DNA of 64,000 nucleotides from JAEUJM01 sp044221555 (GCA_044221555.1 JBGAOY010000001.1:496001-560000), one strand, 5' to 3'. Positions 1 through 8,860 are shown, counted from the stretch's first letter. The notes: generated by a model not told the origin, from the sequence alone. Translations and numbers: made by a program.

Positions 1-2
1 GC

Positions 3-362
3 GACAGCACCGTCTCGAGCGGCGACAGCGTCACCGTCACCGCCACCTGTGATGTGCCCGCTGGCACGACCGTCACCTTCTCGCTGGACGGCCGCCCGAT
101 CGGCACCGGCACCACCGATGCCGACGGCGTCGCCTCGGCCGTGGTGACCATCTCGGGCAGCCCCGGCACCCACACCATCACCAACAGCTGCAACGACGCC
201 GTGATCTCGATCACGATCGCCGGCGGCACTGCCGGTGCCCTGCCCCGCACGGGTTCCGACAACAGCCTCCCGCTGGCCAAGATGGCCATCGTGTTGATCA
301 CCGCCGGTGGCCTGCTGATCGTGGCCGCCCGCAGCCGCTCGAAGAAGTCGGTCACCGCCTGA
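3..362 (+). CDS. LPxTG-type cell-surface protein, C-terminal part
   Basis: The reading frame is open from base 3 and has no convincing start inside the window, so the 5' part lies upstream. The visible 119 residues contain an Ig-like, Thr/Val/Gly-rich stretch. This ends in a classical sortase signal: LPRTG, then a hydrophobic segment (about 20 residues), then a basic tail (RSRSKK). The family is known to be cleaved between T and G by a class E/F-type sortase and linked to the wall or a pilus. The adhesion or surface role is inferred. A strong terminator hairpin follows. Confidence 0.85.
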   Translation, partial: DSTVSSGDSVTVTATCDVPAGTTVTFSLDGRPIGTGTTDADGVASAVVTISGSPGTHTITNSCNDAVISITIAGGTAGALPRTGSDNSLPLAKMAIVLITAGGLLIVAARSRSKKSVTA

Positions 363-369
363 TCTTCTT

Positions 370-388
370 CGTCGGGCCCCGCCCGACG
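370..388 (+). terminator. GC hairpin after the LPxTG gene
   Basis: An 8-bp perfect stem (CGTCGGGC / GCCCGACG) with a 3-nt loop lies 8 bp after the stop codon. It has no T-tract. It may act together with the stronger hairpin 24 bp downstream. Confidence 0.4.
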
Positions 389-411
389 GCTTGAAGCAGT
401 ACGAACTTGGG

Positions 412-445
412 GAGGGCCCCGGCTCCGGCCGGGGCCCTCTTCTTC
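412..445 (+). terminator. Rho-independent terminator
   Basis: A perfect 12-bp stem (GAGGGCCCCGGC pairs with GCCGGGGCCCTC) with a 4-nt loop is followed by a short T-rich run (TTCTT). It ends the LPxTG transcript and separates it from the convergent glycosyltransferase. I see nothing further in the 195 bp from here to position 641 apart from low-complexity GC-rich sequence. Confidence 0.75.
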
Positions 446-641
446 GTGGGGGACGATGCCGTTCCGCGGTGCCCGGCGATCAACCCGCCATCGCACTTGA
501 CCCATCGCACGGGCAGGGCGCGCGGCACGCCCGGGCGCGGACCGGGGCACGGACCGGCCCGGGGCCGCGCCGAGCGCCGGACCGGAGCCGGCCGAGCGTG
601 GGATGCGAGCGAACGCGTGGGGTCAGGCCGAGCGCGTGGGA

Positions 642-1391
642 TCAGGCCGAGAGTGCCCGCCGGCGCCGGCGGGCACCGCCCAGCAACCGGTCGCGCACCG
701 CCCACCACGTGACCCGTCCGAGGGCCTCGGCCACGATGCGACTGGACATCTTCGAGGTGCCCCGCACCCGATCGGTGAACGCGATGGGCACCTCGACGAT
801 GCGACCGCCCCGTTGCACCACCTCGTAGGTCATCTCGATCTGGAAGGTGTAGCCCTCGGACTTCACCGCACCGAGGTCGAGCTGGCGCAGCAGGCTGGCG
901 CGATAGGCCCGGTAGCCCGCGGTGGCGTCGTTGACCGCGAGGCCGAGCAGGCCCGCCGAGTAGCGGTTGCCCCACCGGGACAGGAAGCGCCGATGCCACG
1001 ACCATGCCGGGATGGAACCACCCGGCACGTAGCGCGAGCCGATCACCAGATCGGCCGACAGCTCGAGCGCGTTCAGCAGCGACGGTAGCGCCGCGGGGTC
1101 GTGGGACAGGTCGGAGTCCATCTCGACCAGGGCCTCGTAGCCCTCGTCGAGGCCGACACGGAACCCCGCCCGGTAGGCGGCCCCGAGCCCGTTCTTCTCG
1201 GTGCGCCGCAGCACCGAGATCTGGCCCAGCTCGGTGCCGAGGGCCTCGGCCAGGTCGGCGGTGCCGTCGGGGCTGCCGTCGTCGACCACCAACACGTCCG
1301 CATCGGGGACCGCCGCCCGCACCTTGCGCAGGACGTCGTCGATGTTCTCGGCCTCGTTGTAGGTGGGCAACACGATGAGGGCACGTAGCAC
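642..1391 (-). CDS. Polyprenol monophosphomannose synthase-like GT2 glycosyltransferase
   Basis: 249 residues from a GTG start chosen because LIVLPTYNEAEN, the family N-terminus, follows within five residues. Longer readings on this strand are shadow sequence. GT-A fold motifs seen: LPTYNE, VVDDGSPDGT, the metal-binding EMDSDLSHD, and a C-terminal SEGYTFQIEM segment. Known relatives (DPM1/Ppm1 catalytic domain) transfer mannose from GDP-mannose to polyprenol phosphate at the cytoplasmic membrane face. There is no C-terminal membrane domain, as in single-domain enzymes. It could instead use glucose or another sugar. Confidence 0.85.
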   Translation of the reverse strand: MLRALIVLPTYNEAENIDDVLRKVRAAVPDADVLVVDDGSPDGTADLAEALGTELGQISVLRRTEKNGLGAAYRAGFRVGLDEGYEALVEMDSDLSHDPAALPSLLNALELSADLVIGSRYVPGGSIPAWSWHRRFLSRWGNRYSAGLLGLAVNDATAGYRAYRASLLRQLDLGAVKSEGYTFQIEMTYEVVQRGGRIVEVPIAFTDRVRGTSKMSSRIVAEALGRVTWWAVRDRLLGGARRRRRALSA

Positions 1392-1409
1392 GAGCGCCGA
1401 TGTTAGGGG

Positions 1410-1733
1410 TTGGGAAGTGCTCCCTCCTATCATCGGCCCATCGCCGACCAATCGCACGACCTCACCCCCGAGCCCACCGCTCCCCTGCCGTCGCCCGCGG
1501 CCCGCGCCCTCGCCGTGGCCGCGATCGTCATCGCTGGACTGTGCGGCGGGCTGATCGGGTTCGCCGTCGCCGACCTGCAGTGCACGGGCGACTGCGGCGT
1601 CCTGGTCGGCATCGGCGCCCTCCTCGGTGCCGTGATCGCCGCGGGCGGCGTGGCCATCGTGGCGGTGCTGGCCCTGCGGGCCATGGCCGAGTGGGACACG
1701 GTGCAGGAGCGGCAGCGCCAGCAGGATCAGTGA
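1410..1733 (+). CDS. Small two-TM membrane protein
   Basis: About 107 residues with two hydrophobic segments (roughly residues 31-54 and 63-89) around a short CxxxC loop (LQCTGDCG), and a charged Gln-rich C-terminus. I do not recognise the family. The start is uncertain: the TTG at 1410 is the earliest in frame and has only a weak purine run upstream. Its stop overlaps the GTG of the inositol monophosphatase gene (GTGA), so the two are probably translated together. Confidence 0.6.
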   Translation: MGSAPSYHRPIADQSHDLTPEPTAPLPSPAARALAVAAIVIAGLCGGLIGFAVADLQCTGDCGVLVGIGALLGAVIAAGGVAIVAVLALRAMAEWDTVQERQRQQDQ

Positions 1734-2539
1734 GCCAGGACGCCGACGTCGACGTCGACGCACTGCTCGCGCTGGCCACGGAGGTGGGTGAGGCGGCCGC
1801 CGCCCTGTTGCTCGACGGACTGCACCGTGACCGGACACTGGTGGCCACCAAGTCGTCGGGCACCGACATGGTCACCGAGATGGACCAGCGCTCCGAGGCG
1901 CTGATCGTCGAGCGACTGCTGGCCGCCCGACCCGACGACGGTGTGCTGGGCGAGGAGGGGACGGATCTCGCCGGCACCAGCGGCATCGTCTGGGTGATCG
2001 ACCCACTCGACGGCACCACCAACTACCTCTACGGGTATCCCGGCTTCTCGGTGTCGATCGCGGCGGTGGCCGGCGCCGAGGCACTGGCCGGCGTGGTGGT
2101 CGACCCCGTGCACGCCGAGACCTTCACCGCCACCGCGGGCGGCGGGAGCCGGTGCAACGACCGCCCGCTGGGCGGCCCACGGCCCTGTGCGCTCCCCGAC
2201 GCGCTGGTGGCCACCGGCTTCTCCTACGACCCCGATCGCCGGGCCCGCCAGGGGCTGGCCATGGCGGCCCTGCTCCCTCAGGTGCGGGACCTCCGACGGG
2301 GCGGCGGTGCCGCCGTCGATCTCTGCTGGGTGGCGAGGGGGCGGGTCGACGCGTTCTTCGAGCGGGGCCTGGCGCCGTGGGACCTCGCCGCCGGCGCCCT
2401 GATCGCCGCGGAGGCAGGGGCCCGGGTGGCCGACCCATCAGGTGGCTCACCAGGTGCCGGCGGGGTGCTGGCCGCGCACCCCGCGCTGTTCGGCGCCCTC
2501 GCCGAGCGCCTCGTCGACGCGGGTGCCCATCTCGCCTGA
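1730..2539 (+). CDS. Inositol monophosphatase family protein
   Basis: 269 residues from the GTG that overlaps the preceding stop. Both family signatures are present: the metal site DPLDGTTNY, with an upstream GEEG motif, and the C-terminal WDLAAG motif. The family is Mg-dependent and Li-sensitive. It dephosphorylates inositol-1-phosphate, and members also act on histidinol phosphate, PAP or fructose-1,6-bisphosphate. In actinobacteria the inositol product feeds phosphatidylinositol, which fits the mannosyltransferases in this window. Substrate is not settled by the sequence. Confidence 0.88.
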   Translation: MSQDADVDVDALLALATEVGEAAAALLLDGLHRDRTLVATKSSGTDMVTEMDQRSEALIVERLLAARPDDGVLGEEGTDLAGTSGIVWVIDPLDGTTNYLYGYPGFSVSIAAVAGAEALAGVVVDPVHAETFTATAGGGSRCNDRPLGGPRPCALPDALVATGFSYDPDRRARQGLAMAALLPQVRDLRRGGGAAVDLCWVARGRVDAFFERGLAPWDLAAGALIAAEAGARVADPSGGSPGAGGVLAAHPALFGALAERLVDAGAHLA

Positions 2540-2608
2540 GTGCCGGTCGGGCCGAGAAATTCGGGGGGGATGACCACCATCGGCCCGCTCATGAGGCACC
2601 ATTCACCT

Positions 2609-3289
2609 GTGGGAACTCGCATCTTGACGGTCGAGGACGACGAACGGATCCGCACGGCCGTGAAGCTGGCCCTCGAGGACGAGGGCTGGGAGGTCGAGGA
2701 GGCCGACGACGGCGAGCAGGCGCTCGAGGCGTTCAACCGCCACCCCACCGACGTGGTGCTGATCGACATCATGCTGCCCGGCATCGACGGTTTCGAGGTC
2801 TGCCGCTCCATTCGCCGGGTGAGCGACGTTCCCATCGTGATGGTCACCGCCCGGGTCGACACCCACGACGTGGTGGCCGGCCTCGAGGCGGGCGCCGACG
2901 ACTACCTCACCAAGCCCTTCGCGCCCAAGGAGCTCTCGGCGCGCATCCGCGCCCTCCTGCGGCGGGCCCGCAGCGCCAACCCGGCCTCCAGCCACCTGCA
3001 ATTCGATGAGCTCGAGATCGTGCCCGACGAGGGCACCGTCACGCGGGCGGGCGAGCCCGTCCATCTCACCAAGACGGAGTTCCGTCTCCTGGTCGAGCTG
3101 GCGGCCAGCCCCGGCCGGGTGTTCAGCCGCGAGGTGCTCCTCGAGCGAGTCTGGGGCTACGGCTACTTCGGCGACGGCCGGCTGGTCGACGTGCACATCC
3201 GGCGGCTCCGGACCAAGGTGGAGGCCGACCCGGCGAACCCCCGTCACGTGGTCACCGTGCGCGGGCTCGGCTACAAGCTCCAGCCCTGA
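2609..3289 (+). CDS. mtrA: OmpR/PhoB-type response regulator, MtrA-like
   Basis: 226 residues from GTG at 2609, close to the usual MtrA length; ATGs at 2570 and 2591 are alternatives. The receiver domain has the acidic pair D10/D11, phospho-acceptor D53 in LIDIMLPG, T80 and K102 in TKPF. The C-terminal winged helix ends with HVVTVRGLGYKL. It is followed 7 bp later by a sensor kinase and then a GerMN lipoprotein, the mtrA-mtrB-lpqB order known across actinobacteria, where it controls wall metabolism and division. The symbol rests on this synteny as well as on similarity. Confidence 0.85.
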   Translation: MGTRILTVEDDERIRTAVKLALEDEGWEVEEADDGEQALEAFNRHPTDVVLIDIMLPGIDGFEVCRSIRRVSDVPIVMVTARVDTHDVVAGLEAGADDYLTKPFAPKELSARIRALLRRARSANPASSHLQFDELEIVPDEGTVTRAGEPVHLTKTEFRLLVELAASPGRVFSREVLLERVWGYGYFGDGRLVDVHIRRLRTKVEADPANPRHVVTVRGLGYKLQP

Positions 3290-3296
3290 GCCTGCC

Positions 3297-4724
3297 GTGC
3301 GGCTGCCCCTCCACCGTCCCGGACTGCGGGCCCGCATCACCCTGGCGTTCGGTCTCGGCGCACTGCTGCTGTCCACGGTGCTCGCCGCCACCACGTGGGC
3401 GCTGACCCGCTCGCAGCTGCTCGACCAGCGTGAGGAGACCTCGCTCCGGCAGGTGTACACCAACGCCCGCCTGGTCCGGGACAGCTTGAGCCCCGCCGTC
3501 GACCCCAGCGACTTCAACGCGCTCGATCTCCTCGGCTCGCTGCAGACCCCGGTCGGGGCGCAGCCCATGCTGGTGTTCCGCGGTGACTTCTACTCGCAGT
3601 CGCCGGTGGACTTCGGCGAGGAGTCACTCCCCCAATCGCTGCGCACCAGCGTGGCGGAGGGCCGGGCGGCGACGATGCGCTTCGTCCACAACGGCGAGCC
3701 GGTGCTGGCCGTGGGCATCCCCATCCCCGCGGCGCAAGCCGACTACTTCGAGGTGGTCTCGCTGCGGGAGCTCGACGACACCTTGCGCTCCCTGGGCATC
3801 GTGCTGGTCGGCGCCGCACTGGTCACCACCCTCGCGGGCGCGGGCCTGGGTTGGGCGGTCGCGGGCCGGGCCCTGCGGCCCCTCACGCAAGTCGGCCAGG
3901 CCGCTCAGGCGATCGCCGGCGGCCGGCTCGACACCCGCCTCGACACCCCGAACGACCCCGACCTCAACCTGCTCACCACGTCGTTCAACGACATGGCCCA
4001 GGCCCTCGAGGACCGCATCGAGCGCGACACCCGGTTCGCGTCCGACGTCAGCCACGAGCTGCGCTCGCCGCTGATGACGCTGGCGGCATCGATCGAGGTG
4101 CTCAAGAAGCGCCAGGACGAGATGCCGGAGCGGGCCCAGGCGGCCCTCGACCTGCTGGTGGCCGACGTGGCCCGGTTCGAGCGTCTGGTGAACGACCTGC
4201 TCGAGATCTCCCGGTTCGACGCCGGTGCCGCCCACCTCGAGCTCGAGGAGGTCAACCTGGCCGAGTTGGTCATCCACGCGGTCGGTTCGTCGTCCACCGT
4301 GGGGGTGCCGGTCCAGTACGACGAGGACATGGCCGACATCGTGATCCCCGCCGACAAGCGCCGCCTCGAACGAGTCATCGCGAACCTGCTCGACAACGCC
4401 CAGAAGTACGCCAACGGGGCGACCGGCATCATCGTGCGACGCGCCGGCGACTCGGTGCAGATCGTCGTCGAGGATTCCGGCCCCGGCATCAGCGAGGACC
4501 AGCGCGAGACCATCTTCGACCGCTTCGCCCGCGGTGAGGAGGCCGGCCGAAGGGGCGGTGACCGGGGCGTCGGCCTCGGTCTGGCCCTCGTCGCCGAGCA
4601 CGTGGGCCTGCACCACGGCCGGGTGTTCGTCGACGATCGCTCCGACGGCCGACCCGGGTCCGCCTTCGTGGTCGAGCTGCCCATCCGCCAGGAGGGCCCT
4701 GCGGTCCTGTCCGGGGTGCCATGA
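3297..4724 (+). CDS. mtrB: Sensor histidine kinase, MtrB-like
   Basis: 475 residues from GTG. N-terminal TM near residues 14-35, an extracytoplasmic sensor of about 125 residues, a second TM near 163-186, a HAMP domain (ALRPLTQV onward), HisKA with the phospho-accepting His at residue 253 (DVSHELRSP), and HATPase_c with N (LLDNAQKYAN), D-x-G-x-G (DSGPGI) and GLGLALV boxes. It should phosphorylate the adjacent regulator. Its stop overlaps the next gene by ATGA. About 79 bp of its HisKA region recurs as a remnant at 39286-39364. Confidence 0.88.
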   Translation: MRLPLHRPGLRARITLAFGLGALLLSTVLAATTWALTRSQLLDQREETSLRQVYTNARLVRDSLSPAVDPSDFNALDLLGSLQTPVGAQPMLVFRGDFYSQSPVDFGEESLPQSLRTSVAEGRAATMRFVHNGEPVLAVGIPIPAAQADYFEVVSLRELDDTLRSLGIVLVGAALVTTLAGAGLGWAVAGRALRPLTQVGQAAQAIAGGRLDTRLDTPNDPDLNLLTTSFNDMAQALEDRIERDTRFASDVSHELRSPLMTLAASIEVLKKRQDEMPERAQAALDLLVADVARFERLVNDLLEISRFDAGAAHLELEEVNLAELVIHAVGSSSTVGVPVQYDEDMADIVIPADKRRLERVIANLLDNAQKYANGATGIIVRRAGDSVQIVVEDSGPGISEDQRETIFDRFARGEEAGRRGGDRGVGLGLALVAEHVGLHHGRVFVDDRSDGRPGSAFVVELPIRQEGPAVLSGVP

Positions 4725-5353
4725 GCCGCCTGAGCCGACTCCTGCTCCTCGGGGCCGCACTGCTGGTCGCCGCCGCGGCCTGCGGTCTCCCCTCGGACGA
4801 CACGGCCCACGACCTGTCCCCCGACGACGTCCCGTTCGACCTGCTGGCGCCGGCGTCGAGCACCGTTCCCGACACACCGACCGGCGGCGACACACAGATC
4901 GTGAACCTGTACTTCCAGAACGACGAGCGGCTGATCGCGGTGCCGGCCGAGGTGGCGCAGTCCGACGGCCCGGCCGGGTTCGATCCGCAGGTGGCGGTCA
5001 CCAAGCTCCTCCGGGGAACGGGCGGGCTCGGCGTGCCCGCCGGCGTGCGGTCGGCGATCCCGAGCGGCACCCGGCTGCTCGGCGCGCAGATCAGCGGCGA
5101 CACCGTCACCCTGAACCTCAGCGACGACCTCAGCGGAGTCGAGGCCAACGGCCTGGTGTTCGCCATCGCCGAGCTCGTGTACACCGCGGCGGGGATCACT
5201 CCCGGCCACCCCGACGGCACCTACCAGGTGGTCGTGCAGATCGACGGCGAGACCATCACGGTGCCCGACGACGAGGGCGTCGAGCTCGACCGTCCGGTCA
5301 GCCCGAGCGACTACCCCACCCTGCGACCCGTCGCCACACGCGTGGGCGACTGA
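4721..5353 (+). CDS. GerMN-domain lipoprotein, short LpqB-like
   Basis: 210 residues, starting within the ATGA overlap with the kinase gene. Signal peptide with a lipobox (VAAAAC), so the mature protein should be a lipid-anchored exoprotein. A single GerMN domain spans roughly residues 55-190 (VNLYFQNDERLI ... VTLNLSDDL). LpqB, the usual third member of this operon and an interactor of MtrB, is nearly three times longer and carries a propeller domain after GerMN. This protein ends after GerMN, so it is either a reduced LpqB or a different GerMN lipoprotein in the same position. Confidence 0.8.
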   Translation: MSRLSRLLLLGAALLVAAAACGLPSDDTAHDLSPDDVPFDLLAPASSTVPDTPTGGDTQIVNLYFQNDERLIAVPAEVAQSDGPAGFDPQVAVTKLLRGTGGLGVPAGVRSAIPSGTRLLGAQISGDTVTLNLSDDLSGVEANGLVFAIAELVYTAAGITPGHPDGTYQVVVQIDGETITVPDDEGVELDRPVSPSDYPTLRPVATRVGD

Positions 5354-5394
5354 GGCGGCCCGACCGGCCGAGCGCCACGGTCGGTGGAGGGGCC

Positions 5395-6426
5395 TCAGCC
5401 GAAGAACACCTCGGCGACACCGTGGTACAGCGCCGGGTCGACGGTCTTCAGCTTGCCGACCGCCTCGGCCAGGGGCACCCGCACGATCTGGCCGGCCTGC
5501 AGCGCCACCATCATCCCGTACGCCCCGTCGTGCACGGCGTCGATGGCCGCGATGCCGAAGCGGGTGGACAGCACTCGGTCGAACGACGTGGGCGTGCCAC
5601 CCCGCTGGACGTGGCCCAGGATCGTCACCCGGGTGTCGAAGCCGGTGCGCTCCTCGATCTCGGACGCGAGCACGTTGGCGATGCCGCCCAGCTTCACGTG
5701 CCCGAACGCATCGACCTCGGCGTCCTTGAGCACCAACGACCCCTCCCGCGGCTGCGCGCCCTCGGCCACCACCACGATCGAGGCGTAACGGCCCTTCTCG
5801 TGACGGGCGACGATGGCGTCGCACACGGTGGCGATGTCGAAGGGCTCCTCGGGGATGAGGATCATCGTGGCACCGCCGGCGATACCGGCCCATGTGGCGA
5901 TGTGGCCGGCATGACGGCCCATCACCTCGACCACCATCACCCGGTCGTGCGACTCGGCGGTGGTGTGCAGCCGGTCGATGGCGTCGGTGGCGATCTGCAC
6001 CGCGGTGTCGAAGCCGAAGGTGAGCTCGGTGGCCGACAGGTCGTTGTCGATGGTCTTGGGCACGCCGACCACGGGCACACCGTCGTCGTGGAGGCGGTTG
6101 GCCACCCCCAGGGTGTCCTCGCCGCCAATGGCGACGAGCGCGTCGATCCCCAGCTCGCGCAGCGTCGCCTCGGCGGCGGCCACGCCACCCTCGATCTTGT
6201 AGGGGTTGGTGCGTGACGAGCCGAGCAGCGTGCCGCCCCGGGGCAGCATCCCCCGCATCGTGGCCACGTCGAGCGGCATGGTGATGCCCTCGAGCACGCC
6301 CTTCCAGCCGTCGCGGAACCCCACCAGCTCGTCGTCGTACGCCTGCTCGCCCTTGCGCACGATCGCCCGCAGGACGGCGTTCAGCCCCGGGCAATCACCA
6401 CCACCGGTGAGCATCCCGACCCTCAT
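5395..6426 (-). CDS. 6-phosphofructokinase, PPi-type active-site residues
   Basis: 343 residues from ATG at 6426. It is a PFKA-fold enzyme with GGGDCPGLN at the N-terminus, GGEDT at residues 101-105 and PKTIDND at 123-129, containing catalytic D127. In E. coli numbering, which coincides exactly here, residue 104 is Asp rather than Gly and residue 124 is Lys rather than Gly. This combination is known from pyrophosphate-dependent enzymes, including the actinobacterial group III type. I therefore infer a reversible PPi-dependent phosphofructokinase; ATP use cannot be excluded. Confidence 0.88.
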   Translation of the reverse strand: MRVGMLTGGGDCPGLNAVLRAIVRKGEQAYDDELVGFRDGWKGVLEGITMPLDVATMRGMLPRGGTLLGSSRTNPYKIEGGVAAAEATLRELGIDALVAIGGEDTLGVANRLHDDGVPVVGVPKTIDNDLSATELTFGFDTAVQIATDAIDRLHTTAESHDRVMVVEVMGRHAGHIATWAGIAGGATMILIPEEPFDIATVCDAIVARHEKGRYASIVVVAEGAQPREGSLVLKDAEVDAFGHVKLGGIANVLASEIEERTGFDTRVTILGHVQRGGTPTSFDRVLSTRFGIAAIDAVHDGAYGMMVALQAGQIVRVPLAEAVGKLKTVDPALYHGVAEVFFG

Positions 6427-6610
6427 GCCCAGCAGAGTAGTGCCGGGGCGGGGTGCCATCGCTGGGTCGTCGCCGGCCGGGGGCGTCGCTCGCAAGGCGC
6501 GCCGAGGAGTCCCACTCTTGCCGTTCGGCGACGAGGCGGAACGCCGCGAGCGGTGTTCCTGGCTGTCGCCGGCACGCGAGGGTGCCCCGCTCCGGCACTA
6601 AGTTGCGCGC

Positions 6611-8095
6611 ATGGGAGTCGTGATCGCCATCGATGCCGGGACCACGGGTGTGCGAGCCTTCGCCGTCGACGAGGCCGGGCAGCCCACCGGGTACACCTAC
6701 CGCGAGTTCACCCAGCACTTCCCGCGGCCGGGGTGGGTGGAGCATGACGCCGCAGAGATCTGGCAGGCGGTCCAGGGGACCCTCGCCGAGCTCGTGGCCC
6801 AGCTCGACCAGCCGGTGGCGGCCATCGGGATCACCGACCAGCGCGAGACCACCGTCGTGTGGGACCGCCGCACGGGCGCGCCGCTGCACCGCGCCATCGT
6901 GTGGCAGGACCGGCGCACGGCGGAGCGGTGCGACGAGCTCGAGGCGGCGGGCCACCTGCCCCTCGTCCGCGAAGCCAGCGGGCTGGTGCTCGACCCCTAC
7001 TTCTCGGCCACGAAACTGGAGTGGCTCCTGGGACCGGGCGGCGTCGAGCGCAGCCCCGACCTGGCCTTCGGCACCATCGACTCGTGGCTGCTCTGGAACC
7101 TGACCGGCGGCGCGGTGCACGCCACCGAGCCGTCCAACGCCAGCCGTACCCTGCTGTTCGACATCCGCTCGATGACCTGGTCCGACGACCTGTGCGCGCT
7201 GTTCGACATCCCCGCCACGGCGCTGCCCGAGGTGCTCCCCACCTCGGGTCGATTCGGTGTGACCGCCGCCGACACCCCGGTGGGCGCCGGCATCCCGGTG
7301 AGCGGCATGGCCGGCGACCAGCAGGCCGCGCTGTTCGGTCAGGCGTGCTTCACACCCGGCATGACGAAGAACACCTACGGGACCGGCTCGTTCGTCCTCA
7401 TGAACATCGGCCCCGAGTGCCCGGCGCCGGTGGACGGTCTGCTCACGACCGTGGCGTGGGGCCTGGAGGCGCCCGACGGTGGCCTGACCCCCACCTACGC
7501 CCTCGAGGGTGCCATCTTCGTCACCGGCGCGGCCGTGCAGTGGTTGCGGGACGGGCTCGAGATCATCTCCGAGGCGTCCGAGACCGGCCCACTGGCCGAG
7601 TCGGTCCCCGACACCGACGGCGTGTTCCTCGTGCCTGCCTTCACCGGCCTCGGCAGCCCGTGGTGGGACCCGTACGCCCGTGGCGCGTTGCTCGGCATCA
7701 CCCGGGGAACCACACGGGCGCACGTGGCGCGTGCCGTGGTCGAGTCGATGGCCTACCAGACCCGCGACGTCGTCGACGCCATGTCGGCGGTCTCGGGGCG
7801 GCAGGTGGCCGAGCTACGCGTCGACGGAGGCGCATCGGCCATGGACCTGCTGCTGCAGCTGCAGGCCGACCAACTGAAGGTCCCCGTGGCGCGGCCCTCC
7901 GTGCAGGAGACCACGGCCCTGGGGGCCGCCTACCTCGCGGGCCTGGCCGAGGGGGTGTGGTCCTCGCTCGACGAGCTGGACCGCTACTGGACCCTCGAGC
8001 ACCGGGCCGAGCCGGCCGCCGACCCTGATGTGGCCGACGCGGCCCACCGCCAGTGGCTACGTGCGGTCGAGCGCTCGCGCGACTGGGCCCACTGA
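6611..8095 (+). CDS. glpK: Glycerol kinase
   Basis: 494 residues, the usual GlpK length, from ATG. FGGY motifs: IDAGTTGVRA (phosphate 1), ITDQRETTVVWD and the catalytic region near GMAGDQQAALFGQ, TKNTYGTGSF, and LRVDGGAS near residue 400. It phosphorylates glycerol to glycerol-3-phosphate with ATP in the cytoplasm. It is divergent from the phosphofructokinase gene across 184 bp, which should carry both promoters although I cannot assign boxes. The last 39 bp overlap the convergent ACT-domain gene. A second FGGY kinase is at 36.1 kb. Confidence 0.92.
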   Translation: MGVVIAIDAGTTGVRAFAVDEAGQPTGYTYREFTQHFPRPGWVEHDAAEIWQAVQGTLAELVAQLDQPVAAIGITDQRETTVVWDRRTGAPLHRAIVWQDRRTAERCDELEAAGHLPLVREASGLVLDPYFSATKLEWLLGPGGVERSPDLAFGTIDSWLLWNLTGGAVHATEPSNASRTLLFDIRSMTWSDDLCALFDIPATALPEVLPTSGRFGVTAADTPVGAGIPVSGMAGDQQAALFGQACFTPGMTKNTYGTGSFVLMNIGPECPAPVDGLLTTVAWGLEAPDGGLTPTYALEGAIFVTGAAVQWLRDGLEIISEASETGPLAESVPDTDGVFLVPAFTGLGSPWWDPYARGALLGITRGTTRAHVARAVVESMAYQTRDVVDAMSAVSGRQVAELRVDGGASAMDLLLQLQADQLKVPVARPSVQETTALGAAYLAGLAEGVWSSLDELDRYWTLEHRAEPAADPDVADAAHRQWLRAVERSRDWAH

Positions 8096-8719
8096 CGCGC
8101 CACCCAGCTCCTGCCATCGGGTGGCGGCGATCCGGGTGAGCGCGGCGACCCGATCGCGCTGGCGCGCCCGGAAGTCCGCCCGGTCGCGGCCGAGCACCAG
8201 CACCAGCTCGCCCGGTACCAAGGTGGCGCTGATGACGTCCTCGGCCGCGCCCTCGTCGCTGGACCCGTGCACGAACGCGGCCAGCCAGCCCACGGCCGGG
8301 TGCTCGCCGTGGCTGACCACGGTGTCCCCGGCCTCCACGTCCAGCACCACCGTCCACTCCGCCTCGGTGATCGTCGTGACCTCTTCGCACAGCACGTCCA
8401 ACAGCACGTCGCGGTTCGGGGCGTCGACCAGATCCACGGCCATCTCGAGCGCCTGCAGCCGGGGGTCGTGCACGACCGCGCTCGTCGGCCGCACCTCCTC
8501 CACGTCGACACCGTCCACCTGCGCCACCTCGCTGATCAGCAGGTCGACCAGGCCCGGATCGGGCAGGTGGACCACCAGTTCGTCGATGGCCCGTCCGGCA
8601 CCCTGTTCGATGATCTCGATGCCGACGACGTCACCCCCGGCGGCGCCGATCCTGCTGGCCACCGCGCCGAGCGCGCCGGGTCGATCGGGCATCCACACGC
8701 GGACGATGAAGGAATCCAC
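8057..8719 (-). CDS. ACT-domain protein
   Basis: 220 residues from GTG at 8719, chosen because FIVRVWMPDRPGALG, a typical ACT-domain beginning, follows immediately. The N-terminal 75 residues form the ACT fold, which usually binds an amino acid or other small ligand. The remaining 145 residues look like a GAF-like sensory domain (VLDVEAGDTVVSHGEH, LVPGELVLVLGRDRADF). No catalytic or DNA-binding motif is seen, so a ligand-sensing role is inferred. The last 39 bp overlap the end of glpK tail to tail. Confidence 0.75.
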   Translation of the reverse strand: MDSFIVRVWMPDRPGALGAVASRIGAAGGDVVGIEIIEQGAGRAIDELVVHLPDPGLVDLLISEVAQVDGVDVEEVRPTSAVVHDPRLQALEMAVDLVDAPNRDVLLDVLCEEVTTITEAEWTVVLDVEAGDTVVSHGEHPAVGWLAAFVHGSSDEGAAEDVISATLVPGELVLVLGRDRADFRARQRDRVAALTRIAATRWQELGGASVGPVARALDRT

Positions 8720-8824
8720 GCCGCCCACCGTAGGTGGCGGAGATGAACACCATGTTTCTCCGCCGTGTCGCTCCGCGGTGTTCGGGTCGGTCACCATCGC
8801 GTCACCGAGCACGCCGGCCCGTCT

Positions 8825-8842
8825 CTTGACCGGGCGGTCAAG
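8825..8842. promoter_or_regulatory. Perfect palindromic operator for the TetR regulator
   Basis: CTTGACCG-GG-CGGTCAAG: 8-bp perfect arms and a 2-bp centre, ending 18 bp before the GTG of the TetR gene. TetR-family proteins commonly repress their own gene from such sites. No other divergent start lies within 100 bp, so autoregulation is the simplest reading. Confidence 0.75.
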
Positions 8843-8860
8843 TCTGCCTACCGTCGGTCC

